Part shown: positions 54,811 to 64,000 of the stretch, piece by piece | How the letters are laid out: each line of letters begins with the position of its first letter | How positions within the stretch are numbered: position 1 is the stretch's first letter | DNA from: Branchinecta lynchi | Taxonomy: Eukaryota > Arthropoda > Branchiopoda > Anostraca > Branchinectidae | Assembly (NCBI GenBank): GCA_023053575.1 | Contig: JAKZAP010000016.1 | Span: 16,820,030 to 16,884,029, forward strand | Direction: 5' to 3' | Length of the DNA stretch: 64,000 nucleotides | Translations under genes and position numbers: made by a program | The notes under the pieces: model-generated | What the model was told of the DNA's origin: nothing | Databases searched by the model: none | What the model saw: only the letters and a program-made list of their open reading frames with translations

Positions 54811-55149
54811 GAAATGTTTAAAAGTCAGCTTGGGCTCAAAGAATAATTATCTCAGTTCCTTATTAACAACAAAATTGAAGTCGATCAAAATGCAGAAAAA
54901 AACATCTCCTATCGTCGCCTCAATCGTGCAGCAAAAACAGCAGCCGTGTCAAAAGTTAAATCTCAGCACTAGTTTTTCAGTGCTGCGAATCGCACTGCAA
55001 ATAAAATCGTGCAGCAAAAACAGCGGCCGTGTCAAAAAATAAATCTCAGGACTAGTTTTTTCTTTACAGTGGTATTTGAAAGTAATTTGTCCGAATAAGA
55101 TATTTATAGTCGGTAGAAGCTTTAGTTATTTATTACAGGTTTGTTTCCT

Positions 55150-55260
55150 TCCCCGATCTTGAACAAGAAGATTGACAGCCTGACGAGGACCTTTGCCAAG
55201 AAGGGCCGAAATATCGCTGATGAAAAATCGTAGCTGACGTTTATCCGTTGTAAACATTGT
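55150..55260 (+). mobile_element. Penelope-like fragment with hammerhead-like core
   Basis: GACAGCCTGACGAGGACC, then AAGAAGGGCCGAAATATCGC and TATCCGTTGTAAACATTG. Core CTGACGA and GAAA intact. Confidence 0.58.
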
Positions 55261-55510
55261 TCGAATATATATAACATATACATTTAAAAGCATGTACAAA
55301 TGCTCAAAGGCAATTTAAAATTTCAACAGTCTTTGGTATAAAACCATTTTGGTAACGGCAGTGTTTGGCCGCTGCTGGTTGGAATATTGGGACCTTCGTG
55401 AGACTGTTTGCTGTTGCCTTTCCCTTACATTGTTGTAAGGAGGGAGAATCTCATTGTAGATGAGGTGCGAAATAAGTTTTTTTTACCGATCTCGAGGCAT
55501 AGATTCAGTC

Positions 55511-57410
55511 AGGGGCGTCACTATGGGGGGGGGGGCGGACCCCCCCCCCAAAAAAAAAGGTCTTGAGAAAGTTCACTTGTTTGTCGGCGCGTAATTTTGT
55601 ATGCTTTTGTCGAGCGTGGGTCGACTCGTCGGCACATCGGGCTCTTTTTTCTACGCAAGAAATAGAATCCTGCAAACATTTGTCGGGCGAAACAAGGAAG
55701 AAATCGAACCCTGCATGCTTTTTGTCGGGCCTCGGTATTCTCTACGGCATATCGGGTTCTTTTTGTACATAAGGAAGAAAGAAGAAATCAAACTTGTATG
55801 CTTTTGTCGGGCGTCGTCGGCACCTCGGGTTCTTTTTATACGCAAGAAATAAAATCCTGCAAATATTTGTCGGGCAAACATGGAAGAAACCGAGTTCGGC
55901 ATGCTTTTGTCGGGCCTCGGTATTGTCGTCGGCACATCGGGTTCTTTTTATACATAAGGAATACAGAAGAAATACAATTTTGTATGCTTTGTTGGACATT
56001 GGTCCACTCGTCGACACATCGGGCTCTATTTATACGTAAGAAATCAAATGCTGCAGCTTTATCGGGCACAACAGTTTAATTTTTACACGTCAGAAATCAA
56101 CTTCTGTACAATACAGTCGGACCAAACACAAAAGAAATCAAATGCTGTATGGTTTTCGGGGCGACGGTATTCTCGTCGGCACACTGGGTTCTTTTTACAC
56201 GTAAGAAATCAAATTCTGTAAACCTTTGTCGGGCGCATCCCAAAAGTTTTAAGTTTCGTCGGCACATCGGCTCCTATTTACATGTAAGAAATATAGATCT
56301 AGGGGCAAAGATCGTGCAACACACATAAGAAATCGAATTCTGAACGCTTTTGTCGAGCATCGATGATCTTTCGGCATATCGGGTTCTTTTTATACTGAAT
56401 AAATCAAATACTGCAAACATTGTCCGGTGCAAATTTTTACAGAAAAAACACAGATCAAAAAAAAAATTTCGCATACAGCTCTTAGTTCAAACTAGTTTGG
56501 GTATAATCGTTGCAAGCTTCGCTTTGTAGGTGAAGCTGAAACGAATGTGTGAATTTAAATATACGAATTTACAGTAAAAGAACAATCTCAACTGATGTAT
56601 TAAAATTAGTTTTACACAAAATTTCGCCTGCGGCGCATTTTGTAGTATTCCCTATTTGGAAGATCGGTGTTTCATTTAATAGGCGTTTTAGGATTGACAT
56701 TCTTGGGGGGATTGAAACACGTCAAAAGCTAGAACTTGCATGTTAGACATAGCAAAATGTTTCCGGACGAAAGGCAGAATACAAAAAATTTCACCTGCGG
56801 CGCTTACTTTAACTTGTGCTGGGTACATTCGTTGGAAACTTCGCTTTTCATCGAAAGCTGAAATGAACTTTAGTAGATAAAATTAGATTAAAGGAATAAC
56901 CTCAACTTATGCGTTGCAATTAGTTTTACACAAAATTTAGCCTGCGGCGCGCTTTTTGTAGCATCTTCTGCAGTCTGTAGTTTTAGTAGATTTGTAGTAT
57001 TCTCTGTAGCATCGCTGTTTCATTTAGTTGGCGTTTTAGGATGGACATCTGGGTTTGAAACACGTTAAAAGCTAGAAATTGTATGGTAGGTATAGACAAA
57101 AATATTCGGAAAAAAGGCAGATTTAAAAATTTTTGCCTGCGGCACTTAGTTTAACTTGTTCTGGGTGCAGTCGTCGGAAGCTTCGCTGTTTAGCGAAAGC
57201 TAAAATGAAAAGCCGAATATGTGAACTTTAAAACACGAAATTACAATAAAGGAATATCTTCAAATGATGTATTACAGTTAGTTTTACATCGGTTCTATCT
57301 ATGCTAGTGGGTTATATGCATTTTGTCGGCACATGCTTTAGTCCGTTTGCACAAACGGGACGTCCCCCCCCCCCCCCCCCCCCAAATGTAAAAGGCTAGT
57401 GACGCCCCTG
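55511..57410. mobile_element. hAT-like element 2, same family, inverted interior
   Basis: Starts CAGGGGCGTCACTATGGGG and ends CTAGTGACGCCCCTG. Flanks GATTCAGT and GGTTCAGT match at 7 of 8 bases. The interior carries the same TCGTCGGCACATCGGG units and CCTGCGGCGCATTTTG units as element 1, in opposite order. Confidence 0.82.
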
Positions 57411-58076
57411 GGTTCAGTCTCCATTTCTCCAAGGCATCAATTGTGTACGTGCTTAAAAGAAGGGAGTAGGGTACTTTTGGGCCTTTATGGATAATATGGA
57501 GAGCGCTTTTTTTGGATTCTTTCAACAAGTGAGTTTTTGATCTGCAGTTAGACCAAAAGGCCACACTGCGCATGCGTACTTCATTAATTTTCTTATGAAA
57601 GAGGTATAAATCCTGAGGATGGTAAGACTTGGGACATTATGCTTTGATAAAAGCTTAAGCATGTGAGGCATGAGTTTGCCTTACGGAGTATTTTTATGTA
57701 TTATTTTCCCAATCGAAAGTTTCAGTAATAACTACGCCAAGGAGTTTTAGTTTTTTTACAGCAAAATTGTAGCGCCAAGCCGACGGGGCGGGTAGCGCCA
57801 AGACTTGAATAGCAGTGACACTAGCATCACTATTGATAGAGAACGTCCCTACTGAAACTCAATCAGTCGCGCACCAGTTCTGGCTCAAATAACTTGAAAT
57901 CCTGAACTATTACAGCCCCCTTTGTGTCTCCAATGTAAACCGCACATCAGCTTTACTAGAACTGTATAGACCTGCGTTTGTCTCGCTTTAAATGCCAGAA
58001 GTGCAGTGGTCGGCGCTACAAGTATGGCCCGATTGTGAAGCATGGAAAGCATAGGTTTTGGCGCTACCCCTAGTAT

Positions 58077-58174
58077 TATTTTGCTCTTGGAAAGACAATA
58101 CCACATAACAGGTTCCAAGAGAGATAATTTTGCTCTTGGAAAGACAATACCATATAACAGGTTCCAAGAGAGAT
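58077..58174. repeat. 49-bp tandem duplication upstream of the third gene
   Basis: Two near-identical copies of TTTTGCTCTTGGAAAGACAA through TTCCAAGAGAGATAA. Each contains the inverted pair CTCTTGGAA/TTCCAAGAG. Confidence 0.8.
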
Positions 58175-58343
58175 AATGTAGTTGCCGATTGTTCTAGTTC
58201 TAAACAGCCGCCGGTGATCAATGACGCAATCATGAATTTTACTGAAGACTAGTCATCAATCAATTAGCAATACCGGTTTGCCTACATTTGTTGGCAACCA
58301 TATTTGAATCTTAGGTGTAGGTTACTGATTTTGCTTTGTAAGC

Positions 58344-58440
58344 ATGAAGCAGCGCTTAGATTTAGTAATTTTTCTTCTTGTTTGTTCAGTGAATCTTCCG
58401 TTTTTGAATGCCGATGGGGGAAAGAGAGTAGCAAGGCAAG
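58344..58440 (+). CDS. First exon of a third secreted-protein gene (rest outside or unseen)
   Basis: ATG opens MKQRLDLVIFLLVCSVNLPF, then LNADGGKRVARQ, a clear signal peptide. The exon is 97 nt and ends at G/GTAAGT in phase 1, the same phase as exon 1 of both protease genes. I found no second exon before 64000. Membership of the protease cluster is inferred from position and phase only. Confidence 0.55.
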
Positions 58441-58778
58441 GTAAGTGTGACAACTGGTTTTATCTCAGTGAGAGAGAGAGAGAGATAGGTTTATTTAGAC
58501 AACATCGTAGCTGACAGCTAATTTGCGTTGCTTCACTATACTAAATAACAAACTAACACAAAAAACGTGCGCCGGGTTGGGTCTTCTCAGTCGGGACATT
58601 GAGTGAAAAAAGGGTCTTTTGACAGGACTACGCTGCATTTTTTTTTTTAAGTTGGTCTTGGATCAAATGAGACACAATTCCAAAGTATGTCGTTTGAGCC
58701 CAAGCTGCCTGCGAATAATATTTGAGTCTTGTGAAATTTATTGAAGTCAGGTGATCTTTATTTTAGTGATATTGAGGC

Positions 58779-58878
58779 CAGGGGCGTCGCAAGTGCATTT
58801 TTTTTGGGGGGGGGGGGCAGAGCCAAAATTTTACCGAATCTTACACAAATTTTACAAAGTCCTAGAACTGCGAATTTG

Positions 58879-58924
<46 letters not shown>

Positions 58925-60259
58925 TAAAATATTTTTTTTTAAATCCCACCTCCAAATCTTACACAAATTTTACAAAGTCCTAGAACTGCGAATTTGAGCT
59001 TTAAATTATGGGACAGAAACGATTACGTAGGAAGAGTAACAATAAAAGGCAGCATGGACGACGATAAGCCAACTATTAGGTGGCGTTTTGACGAAGCGCA
59101 TATCGACACCATATTGCCGGGTATGATTGCAGTAACAGCAACTATCTATTATAGTCAATAGAAAATCACATCGAGCGACGAAGGCTAAAATTTCCGAAAT
59201 CCATTATTTTTTTGAAGGCTAAAATTTAACTACTTCTCTTACAAATTCTATCATTTACAGTTGATTAAATACCAAGACTCTAAGAATTTCCAGAAACCGG
59301 ATGGAGCGACGTTCCGGCAGCAGCAGCAATTGTATTCTAGTCAATATTTTACCTATAATCACATAAAGTGAGCGCCGAAGGCAAATTTTTGTTTTGCTTT
59401 TTCCTGACAAATTTAATTTCTATCCATATTCTAGCCTTTTAATGTTTCGAAATCTCAATCCTAAAGCTGGCTTAAAACCCCCGTCGAGTGACGCGGCCTT
59501 CCACAAAATAGAGAATATTACGAAAAGGGCTGCAGGAGGAATTTTTGAAATATTTATGATTAGATATTCTTTTTGAGATGCAAAATAAAAGTAAGGACTT
59601 TCAATGATATCACAGATCATCCCTTTTGTCTGCGACCAGTGCTTCACTCGACCTCGTCTGAGTTTCGAAGTTCGTGGTAACTTGCGAATCTTGGCAATTA
59701 TAACGAATAAGTCACCGAATCCCAGTTATTATACCGAATAATTTAAGAGCGAGAGCATGTTCGGGATTCTTTGTTTTGATATCGAAAGACTACCGATCAA
59801 TATTCATATTCAGTATACTTTCGTTGACATTGGAACGAAGTCGGGATTCGTGGTTAATTTCCTAATCCTGGAAATTATACTGAACAAACTACCGAATCCC
59901 AATCGTGATACCGAATAATTTCGAACCAATAGCTTATTTGGAATTCTTTGTAACTACGGAATCTCCATAAATATACCGAATAGTTCCGGCATCGAAAAAT
60001 TATCAAATAATTTCAGTAAATTCACTCACCAAATTCGTGATAACTACCAGATACTGGCAATTATACCGAATCTCGATCATTATACCGAAGAGATTTGTAC
60101 AGATAGCCTATTTAGATTCTGTATAACTACCGAATCCCCGTAAATATAAAGTTCTGCTATCGAAAAAATACCGAACAATTTTAGTAAAGGCCCAAAATTT
60201 TACCGAATCTCAAAAAGGGGGGGGGGTTCTGCCCCCCCCCCCCCCTTGCGACGCCGCTG
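58779..60259. mobile_element. hAT-like element 3, 8-bp TSD
   Basis: Starts CAGGGGCGTCGCAAG and ends CTTGCGACGCCGCTG. Perfect TSD ATTGAGGC on both sides. Contains a direct duplication around a long T run (58843-58999) and short repeats based on TACCGAATC (59690-60200). The interior differs from the other two elements. Confidence 0.82.
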
Positions 60260-60287
60260 ATTGAGGCATTCCTTGGCAAGGGCACTT

Positions 60288-60591
60288 CCCGATGACAAAT
60301 TTGTAGCCTGCGTAGTAGTATGGTAGTAGTGCGAAAACGTTGCATGTAATACTATGTAATAGCAAAGAATACTATCATTTAATGTACCTCAGACTGGTCC
60401 AATCTTATGTAGTAGTATCCAGTAGCATCCTGTCTTGCCATAGTAGCATCCAGTCTTGCTAATAGTAGCATATAGTAGTATGCAGTAACACGGTAGCCTT
60501 GAAGTAGATGCATGTAGTAGCATCGTTAGTGCTGCATGCAACTTTTTCATACTATTTCATAGCACTATTTTGAGATAAATTTTTCATCGGG
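60288..60591 (+). mobile_element. TAGTAG MITE copy 5
   Basis: Starts CCCGATGACAAATTTGTAGC and ends GATAAATTTTTCATCGGG. It is the best-preserved copy, with both TIRs present. Confidence 0.82.
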
Positions 60592-60626
60592 TTCAGTAGA
60601 AAAACTGTTAAATTTAAAGCTGTAAT

Positions 60627-61020
60627 CAGGGACCCATAAATTTCCTGTAGCCTAATGACTCGCCATTCAGGGGGCTAGTCATTTCCTATGCTTCTATGTT
60701 GCTATGTTGCCCGAGCCTCACCTAGTTTCCAAAAAATTTGCTTGGGTCGAATCGGCGTTCTTGCTCAGATAGACAAAATTGACAGCATGCCACCAGGTAC
60801 CTAAGCTAGGACAAAAGATCTAGGATACTCTTCCATTACAAAGAAATATTCCTAGTTCAGCACGACAGCTGCTAAAAACTTTGTCTATCTGGATAGTCTG
60901 GTATTTTATCCCCGTGGGTATTTCTCGAACTATCTGACGCTCGGTCAAGAGCGCATCAGAAATCTCTTATTGACAAGCCCCCTGAATGGCGAGTCATTAC
61001 AGGAAATTTATGGGTCCCTG
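60627..61020. mobile_element. CAGGGACCC MITE, copy 2
   Basis: Same ends, extended to about 50 bp of inverted repeat (through TGACTCGCCATTCAGGGGG). Flanks CTGTAAT and CTATAAT match at 6 of 7. Confidence 0.82.
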
Positions 61021-61077
61021 CTATAATCAACTAAAAAGCTAGGAAGGTTCGTCTTTCTAGTTTGAACCCGAAGAAAA

Positions 61078-61140
61078 CCCTTGCCAAGAAGGGCCGAAAT
61101 ATCGTGAAAAATATGTGTTATGTGGTTTGAATAAATGCAA
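61078..61140 (+). mobile_element. Penelope-like fragment, truncated
   Basis: CCTTGCCAAGAAGGGCCGAA then ATATCG, lacking the CTGACGA half. Confidence 0.5.
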
Positions 61141-61258
61141 TGTGCGGAGTAAGCTTGGGCTGAAAGGACACTTCTGATTTGTATATTATAGATCTATTTA
61201 TGGCCAGCTATTTCAACAAAGGAGAAGGACCGAGTACAAAGGAAAACTAAACAAAACA

Positions 61259-61710
61259 AACAAGAGCCAGAAGCTCATAGGGACTGGCAAGGCTGGGTCA
61301 GAGGATGAAAGTAGGAATTCGTCAATTCGTGGGTTTGTTGTTATCATTTGTAAGCAAAACCCTTGAGATAAGCATGATCATGGGTCCTTGGAAATAGCGA
61401 GAATGTATCATATTTGACAGTGCGAAACGGGTTCGCAGTCAGCTTGGGCTGAAGGAATATTTATCCTCAAAGTACGAGAACGTATCGTTCAGTCATGCAT
61501 TTGGATGTGATGATGCGCACTTTAAGGAGGCTAGTCATCTGTTATGTATATTTTACTCAAAGTATTGTTTGTAATCTATGGAATTCAGTTGTATGCAAAA
61601 ACGTTGAGGCAAAAATCATCATGGGCTCATAGGGATCACGAAAATCAGTATTTTGCTTAAACGTATTTTTGTACTTTGCGGTTAGGATTAGTACTTTAAG
61701 GGATGGTCGG
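61259..61710 (+). mobile_element. GGCACTTG-hairpin element F (left part only)
   Basis: Starts AACAAGAGCCAGAAGCTCAT and matches the first 500 bp of element A up to GGGATGGTCGG, then breaks off. Confidence 0.6.
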
Positions 61711-61995
61711 CAAGGGTTTCCCGAGGAGGGGGGTGCAATGCCCTCCTGCGTTTTGGGCATCCGGTCAACTTTTCGCTGAAGGCGAATAATTCGGTCAAAA
61801 CGGGCATCGGGAGAAGCCGTGATGCCCTTTTCATGAAATCGTTTGTCCCGACATTTCAAAATTGGGTGCTTATTGTATTTATTGGTCCCCTTTCTTTATT
61901 GAACTTGTTCCTTCATCCAACTTTTTTCCAGTCCGCATAGATTTCACCGCATTCGGTCCGTCTCTTCGTAAATTCGGCGATTTAACCTGTTTATT

Positions 61996-62212
61996 TGAAT
62001 GAATGAATGAATCATTTTATTAACCCTTTCTAAACACAAAATGTGACAAATGGAGTATAAGAAGGGAAGAAAAAAGAAGAAGAAAAAAGAAAGGAAAAAA
62101 GAATCACACTAAACTAACAAATAAACAAAGAACTAGCACAACTAGCCTACTTTAGAAATGCCTGGTACAGGCTGTGCTGGGGATCCAGGGACTGTAGAAT
62201 TTGGTCTCCTTC
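61996..62212 (-). mobile_element. Small insertion with (GAAT)n end
   Basis: A GAATGAATGAATGAAT run followed by about 200 bp that interrupts sequence shared with 6340-6400. The tail-like run suggests a retroposon 3' end on the minus strand. Confidence 0.45.
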
Positions 62213-62594
62213 GTTAGCCAATTCGGTAATTCATCTGTTCTATCGCATTCGGTCAGTCCATTTAATAAATTGGTCATTAATTAGAGTCATTTGGTTCTGA
62301 TTCATGATCAAATTCGATAATCATCTAACTTTTGTTCAGTCCACATCGACTTTGCAGCATTCGGTCCGTCCCTGCGTAAATTCGTAGATTTAACCTGTTT
62401 ATTTGGTCTGATTCTTTACCGAATTCGGAAATTCGGCTGCATTCGATCAATCCATTTTATAATTGAACCTGGTGACATTCATTTGGTTCTGAATTCGTTA
62501 CTGAATTCGGTAATTAACCGGATTTTTCTTTAGTCCATTTCTATTACTATACATTTCTATTACCGAAATCGGTTGTTTTATGTGATTCTAACAA

Positions 62595-62693
62595 GAGTTC
62601 TATTTCATTTTCTTTATGTCTTTTATTTAGTTTATTTTCTTTACTCCGCTTTTTCGAAATGGCGTGTTACAAATAAATTACTTACTTATTACA
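62595..62693 (+). mobile_element. LINE 3' end with (TTAC)n tail, copy 3
   Basis: CGCTTTTTCGAAATGGCGTG and AAATAAATTACTTACTTATT. Confidence 0.62.
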
Positions 62694-62741
62694 AAATTCG
62701 GTTGTTATACCGCTCTCAATCTGTTCCTTATCTGTTCCTTA

Positions 62742-63714
62742 TCTTCCGGCCAAGTGCCATATACCGATCACATTTCCGTCGGTCTGTCTGTCGGTCGGTT
62801 GGTCGGTCAGTCAGTCGGGTGTTTGCGAGTTAGGGTACTTCTAGATATGCTAGGACGATGAAACTTGGCAGGCATATGAGGGACCCGACCAAACTAACTT
62901 GGAAATAGTCACTTACCCGATTCAATCATCGTGGGGGGAGGGGGAGGTGGCGGAATCTGGAAAGTAGGGACAACCATAAATTTCGAAGGGGTGATCAGAT
63001 CATAAAGAAACTTAATATCTGGAAAGAGCTCGTGTCTCAGATGTCTCATTTCAAGTCCGGACCGGATCCGACGAATCTGGGGGGAGTCGGAGGGGAGAAC
63101 CGGAAATCGTGTGAAATTCTCACAGTGGAGCGATCGGGATGAAACTTGGTGCGAAGAACAAGCACACGCTCTAGATACATCACTGACAGGACTGGACCGA
63201 ATTCGGACACTGTGGGGGGAGGTGGAGGGTGTTTCGGAATTCCGGTGATCCGTAGTTAATGTACTTCCAGGTGGGCTAGGACGATAAAACTTGGCAGGCA
63301 TCTCAGGACCCGACCAGATTAACTGGGAAACAATCGCTTGCCCGATCAGACTATCGTGCGGGGAGGGGGGACGGCAGAATCCGGAAATTAGTAGCATGCA
63401 TAATTTTCGAATTGGTTACCGGATCTTAACGAAATTTGATATCTTGAAAGACCTCATGTCTCAGCATGTCCCATTTCAAGTCCGGAACGAAAAAATGATC
63501 CTTTTTGCCTCAAGGATTTTGTTTAGAAATTAATTATTAGCATCCTTAAAGTGCGCATCTCAAACGAAAATAAAAAAAAATAAAAATTTGGCCATCAATT
63601 CCATCCTTTGACCAAGTTTGGCATATCTTAACGGAAAAAGGAAAAAAAATACTTTTGGCCATCACATGCATCCAACCGAGCCTTGCAAGTGCCATATGAG
63701 TTTCCAGCTCTTTT
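62742..63714 (-). mobile_element. GGCACTTG-hairpin element E (inverted, half hairpin)
   Basis: Left CCGGCCAAGTGCCATATACC, right GCAAGTGCCATATGAGTTTC. Two to three internal units. Confidence 0.65.
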
Positions 63715-64000
63715 TCGGTATAGTATGAATTTTTTATTTGCTTCAACCCAGTTACTCAGTTCTGTTGGCATTTGTATAGCGCTCGATCTTTACCATTTAC
63801 GGTAGCTTCGGCTGGTAATCCGGTCTGGACTTGAAACGGTACAGCCGAGACTTGTGGTATTTTTAAATATCAATTTCGTTGTGAAACAAGTCTTGTTTTT
63901 TGCTTTATATTTATGTTATGTAGTCTAACTAGAACGAATAAATAAATAACCGATCACCCGTTCGATTGTTATACTCACCTCAATCCGGGTCCTAGCCAAC

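Larger units (their letters stand above)
51341..58343. other. Intergenic region between SPH and the third signal-peptide exon
   Basis: Contains a possible TTAA element, a LINE 3' end, a TA-flanked palindrome, Penelope-like inverted repeats and an hAT-like element. 52090-53150 and 57420-58070 show nothing recognisable. Confidence 0.5.
58441..64000. other. Presumed first intron of the third gene
   Basis: A (AG)n run (58471-58486), an hAT-like element, two MITEs, a hammerhead-like fragment, GGCACTTG elements and LINE 3' ends. No second exon found. Confidence 0.45.

Noticed and set aside
55570..56470. Overlapping frames with repeated YARNRIL/GFFLYIR words
   Set aside because: They come from tandem DNA units of hAT-like element 2 read in several frames on both strands.

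Overview
The window is AT-rich, intron-rich and full of repeats. It looks like nuclear DNA from a large-genome arthropod. The only convincing genes are secreted trypsin-fold proteins. One has a CLIP domain, which is essentially an arthropod signature. Their exons are 33-288 bp with GT-AG splice sites, separated by introns of up to 11.5 kb. Order and species cannot be fixed from sequence alone.

Gene 1 is on the minus strand (25342 down to 171, running off the left edge). It encodes a CLIP-domain serine protease. Six exons join in phase: signal peptide (25342-25243), CLIP domain (16994-16798), CLIP end plus Pro-rich linker plus IVGG activation site (11228-11021), catalytic His exon (4770-4635), catalytic Asp exon (3119-2935), and the PVCLP/AGWG exon (272-171). 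The Ser exon must lie left of the window.

Gene 2 is on the plus strand (27668-51340). It encodes a complete serine-protease homologue of 364 aa in eight exons, with all phases matching. The fold and the disulphide cysteines are kept. The catalytic His is Glu (TTAEC), the Ser is Ile (DDIGAPL instead of GDSGGPL), and the activation site is degenerate. Genes 1 and 2 are head to head, with start codons 2.3 kb apart. They share intron phases and an identical 136-nt His-exon length, so they are paralogues.

Gene 3 is on the plus strand at 58344. Only a signal-peptide exon is visible, so the locus may be a cluster.

Everything else is mobile or repetitive DNA. It includes three hAT-like elements with 8-bp target duplications and satellite-like interiors. 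It also includes several TIR/MITE families, among them a TAGTAG family with five copies, AGTTGCG elements with 3-bp duplications, CAGGGACCC elements with 7-bp duplications, and a TA-flanked near-palindrome. Further repeats are a family bounded by a GGCACTTG hairpin and packed with ~280-bp units, a GGGATCCC-bounded family, and about 3 kb of dyad-rich CAGTTGTTTACGATTG sequence. There are decayed non-LTR retrotransposons (a YADD-bearing RT relic and several 3' ends) and Penelope-like fragments with a hammerhead-ribozyme-like core. Nesting can be read directly in places: for example, the GGCACTTG element at 18760-20673 splits the dyad array.
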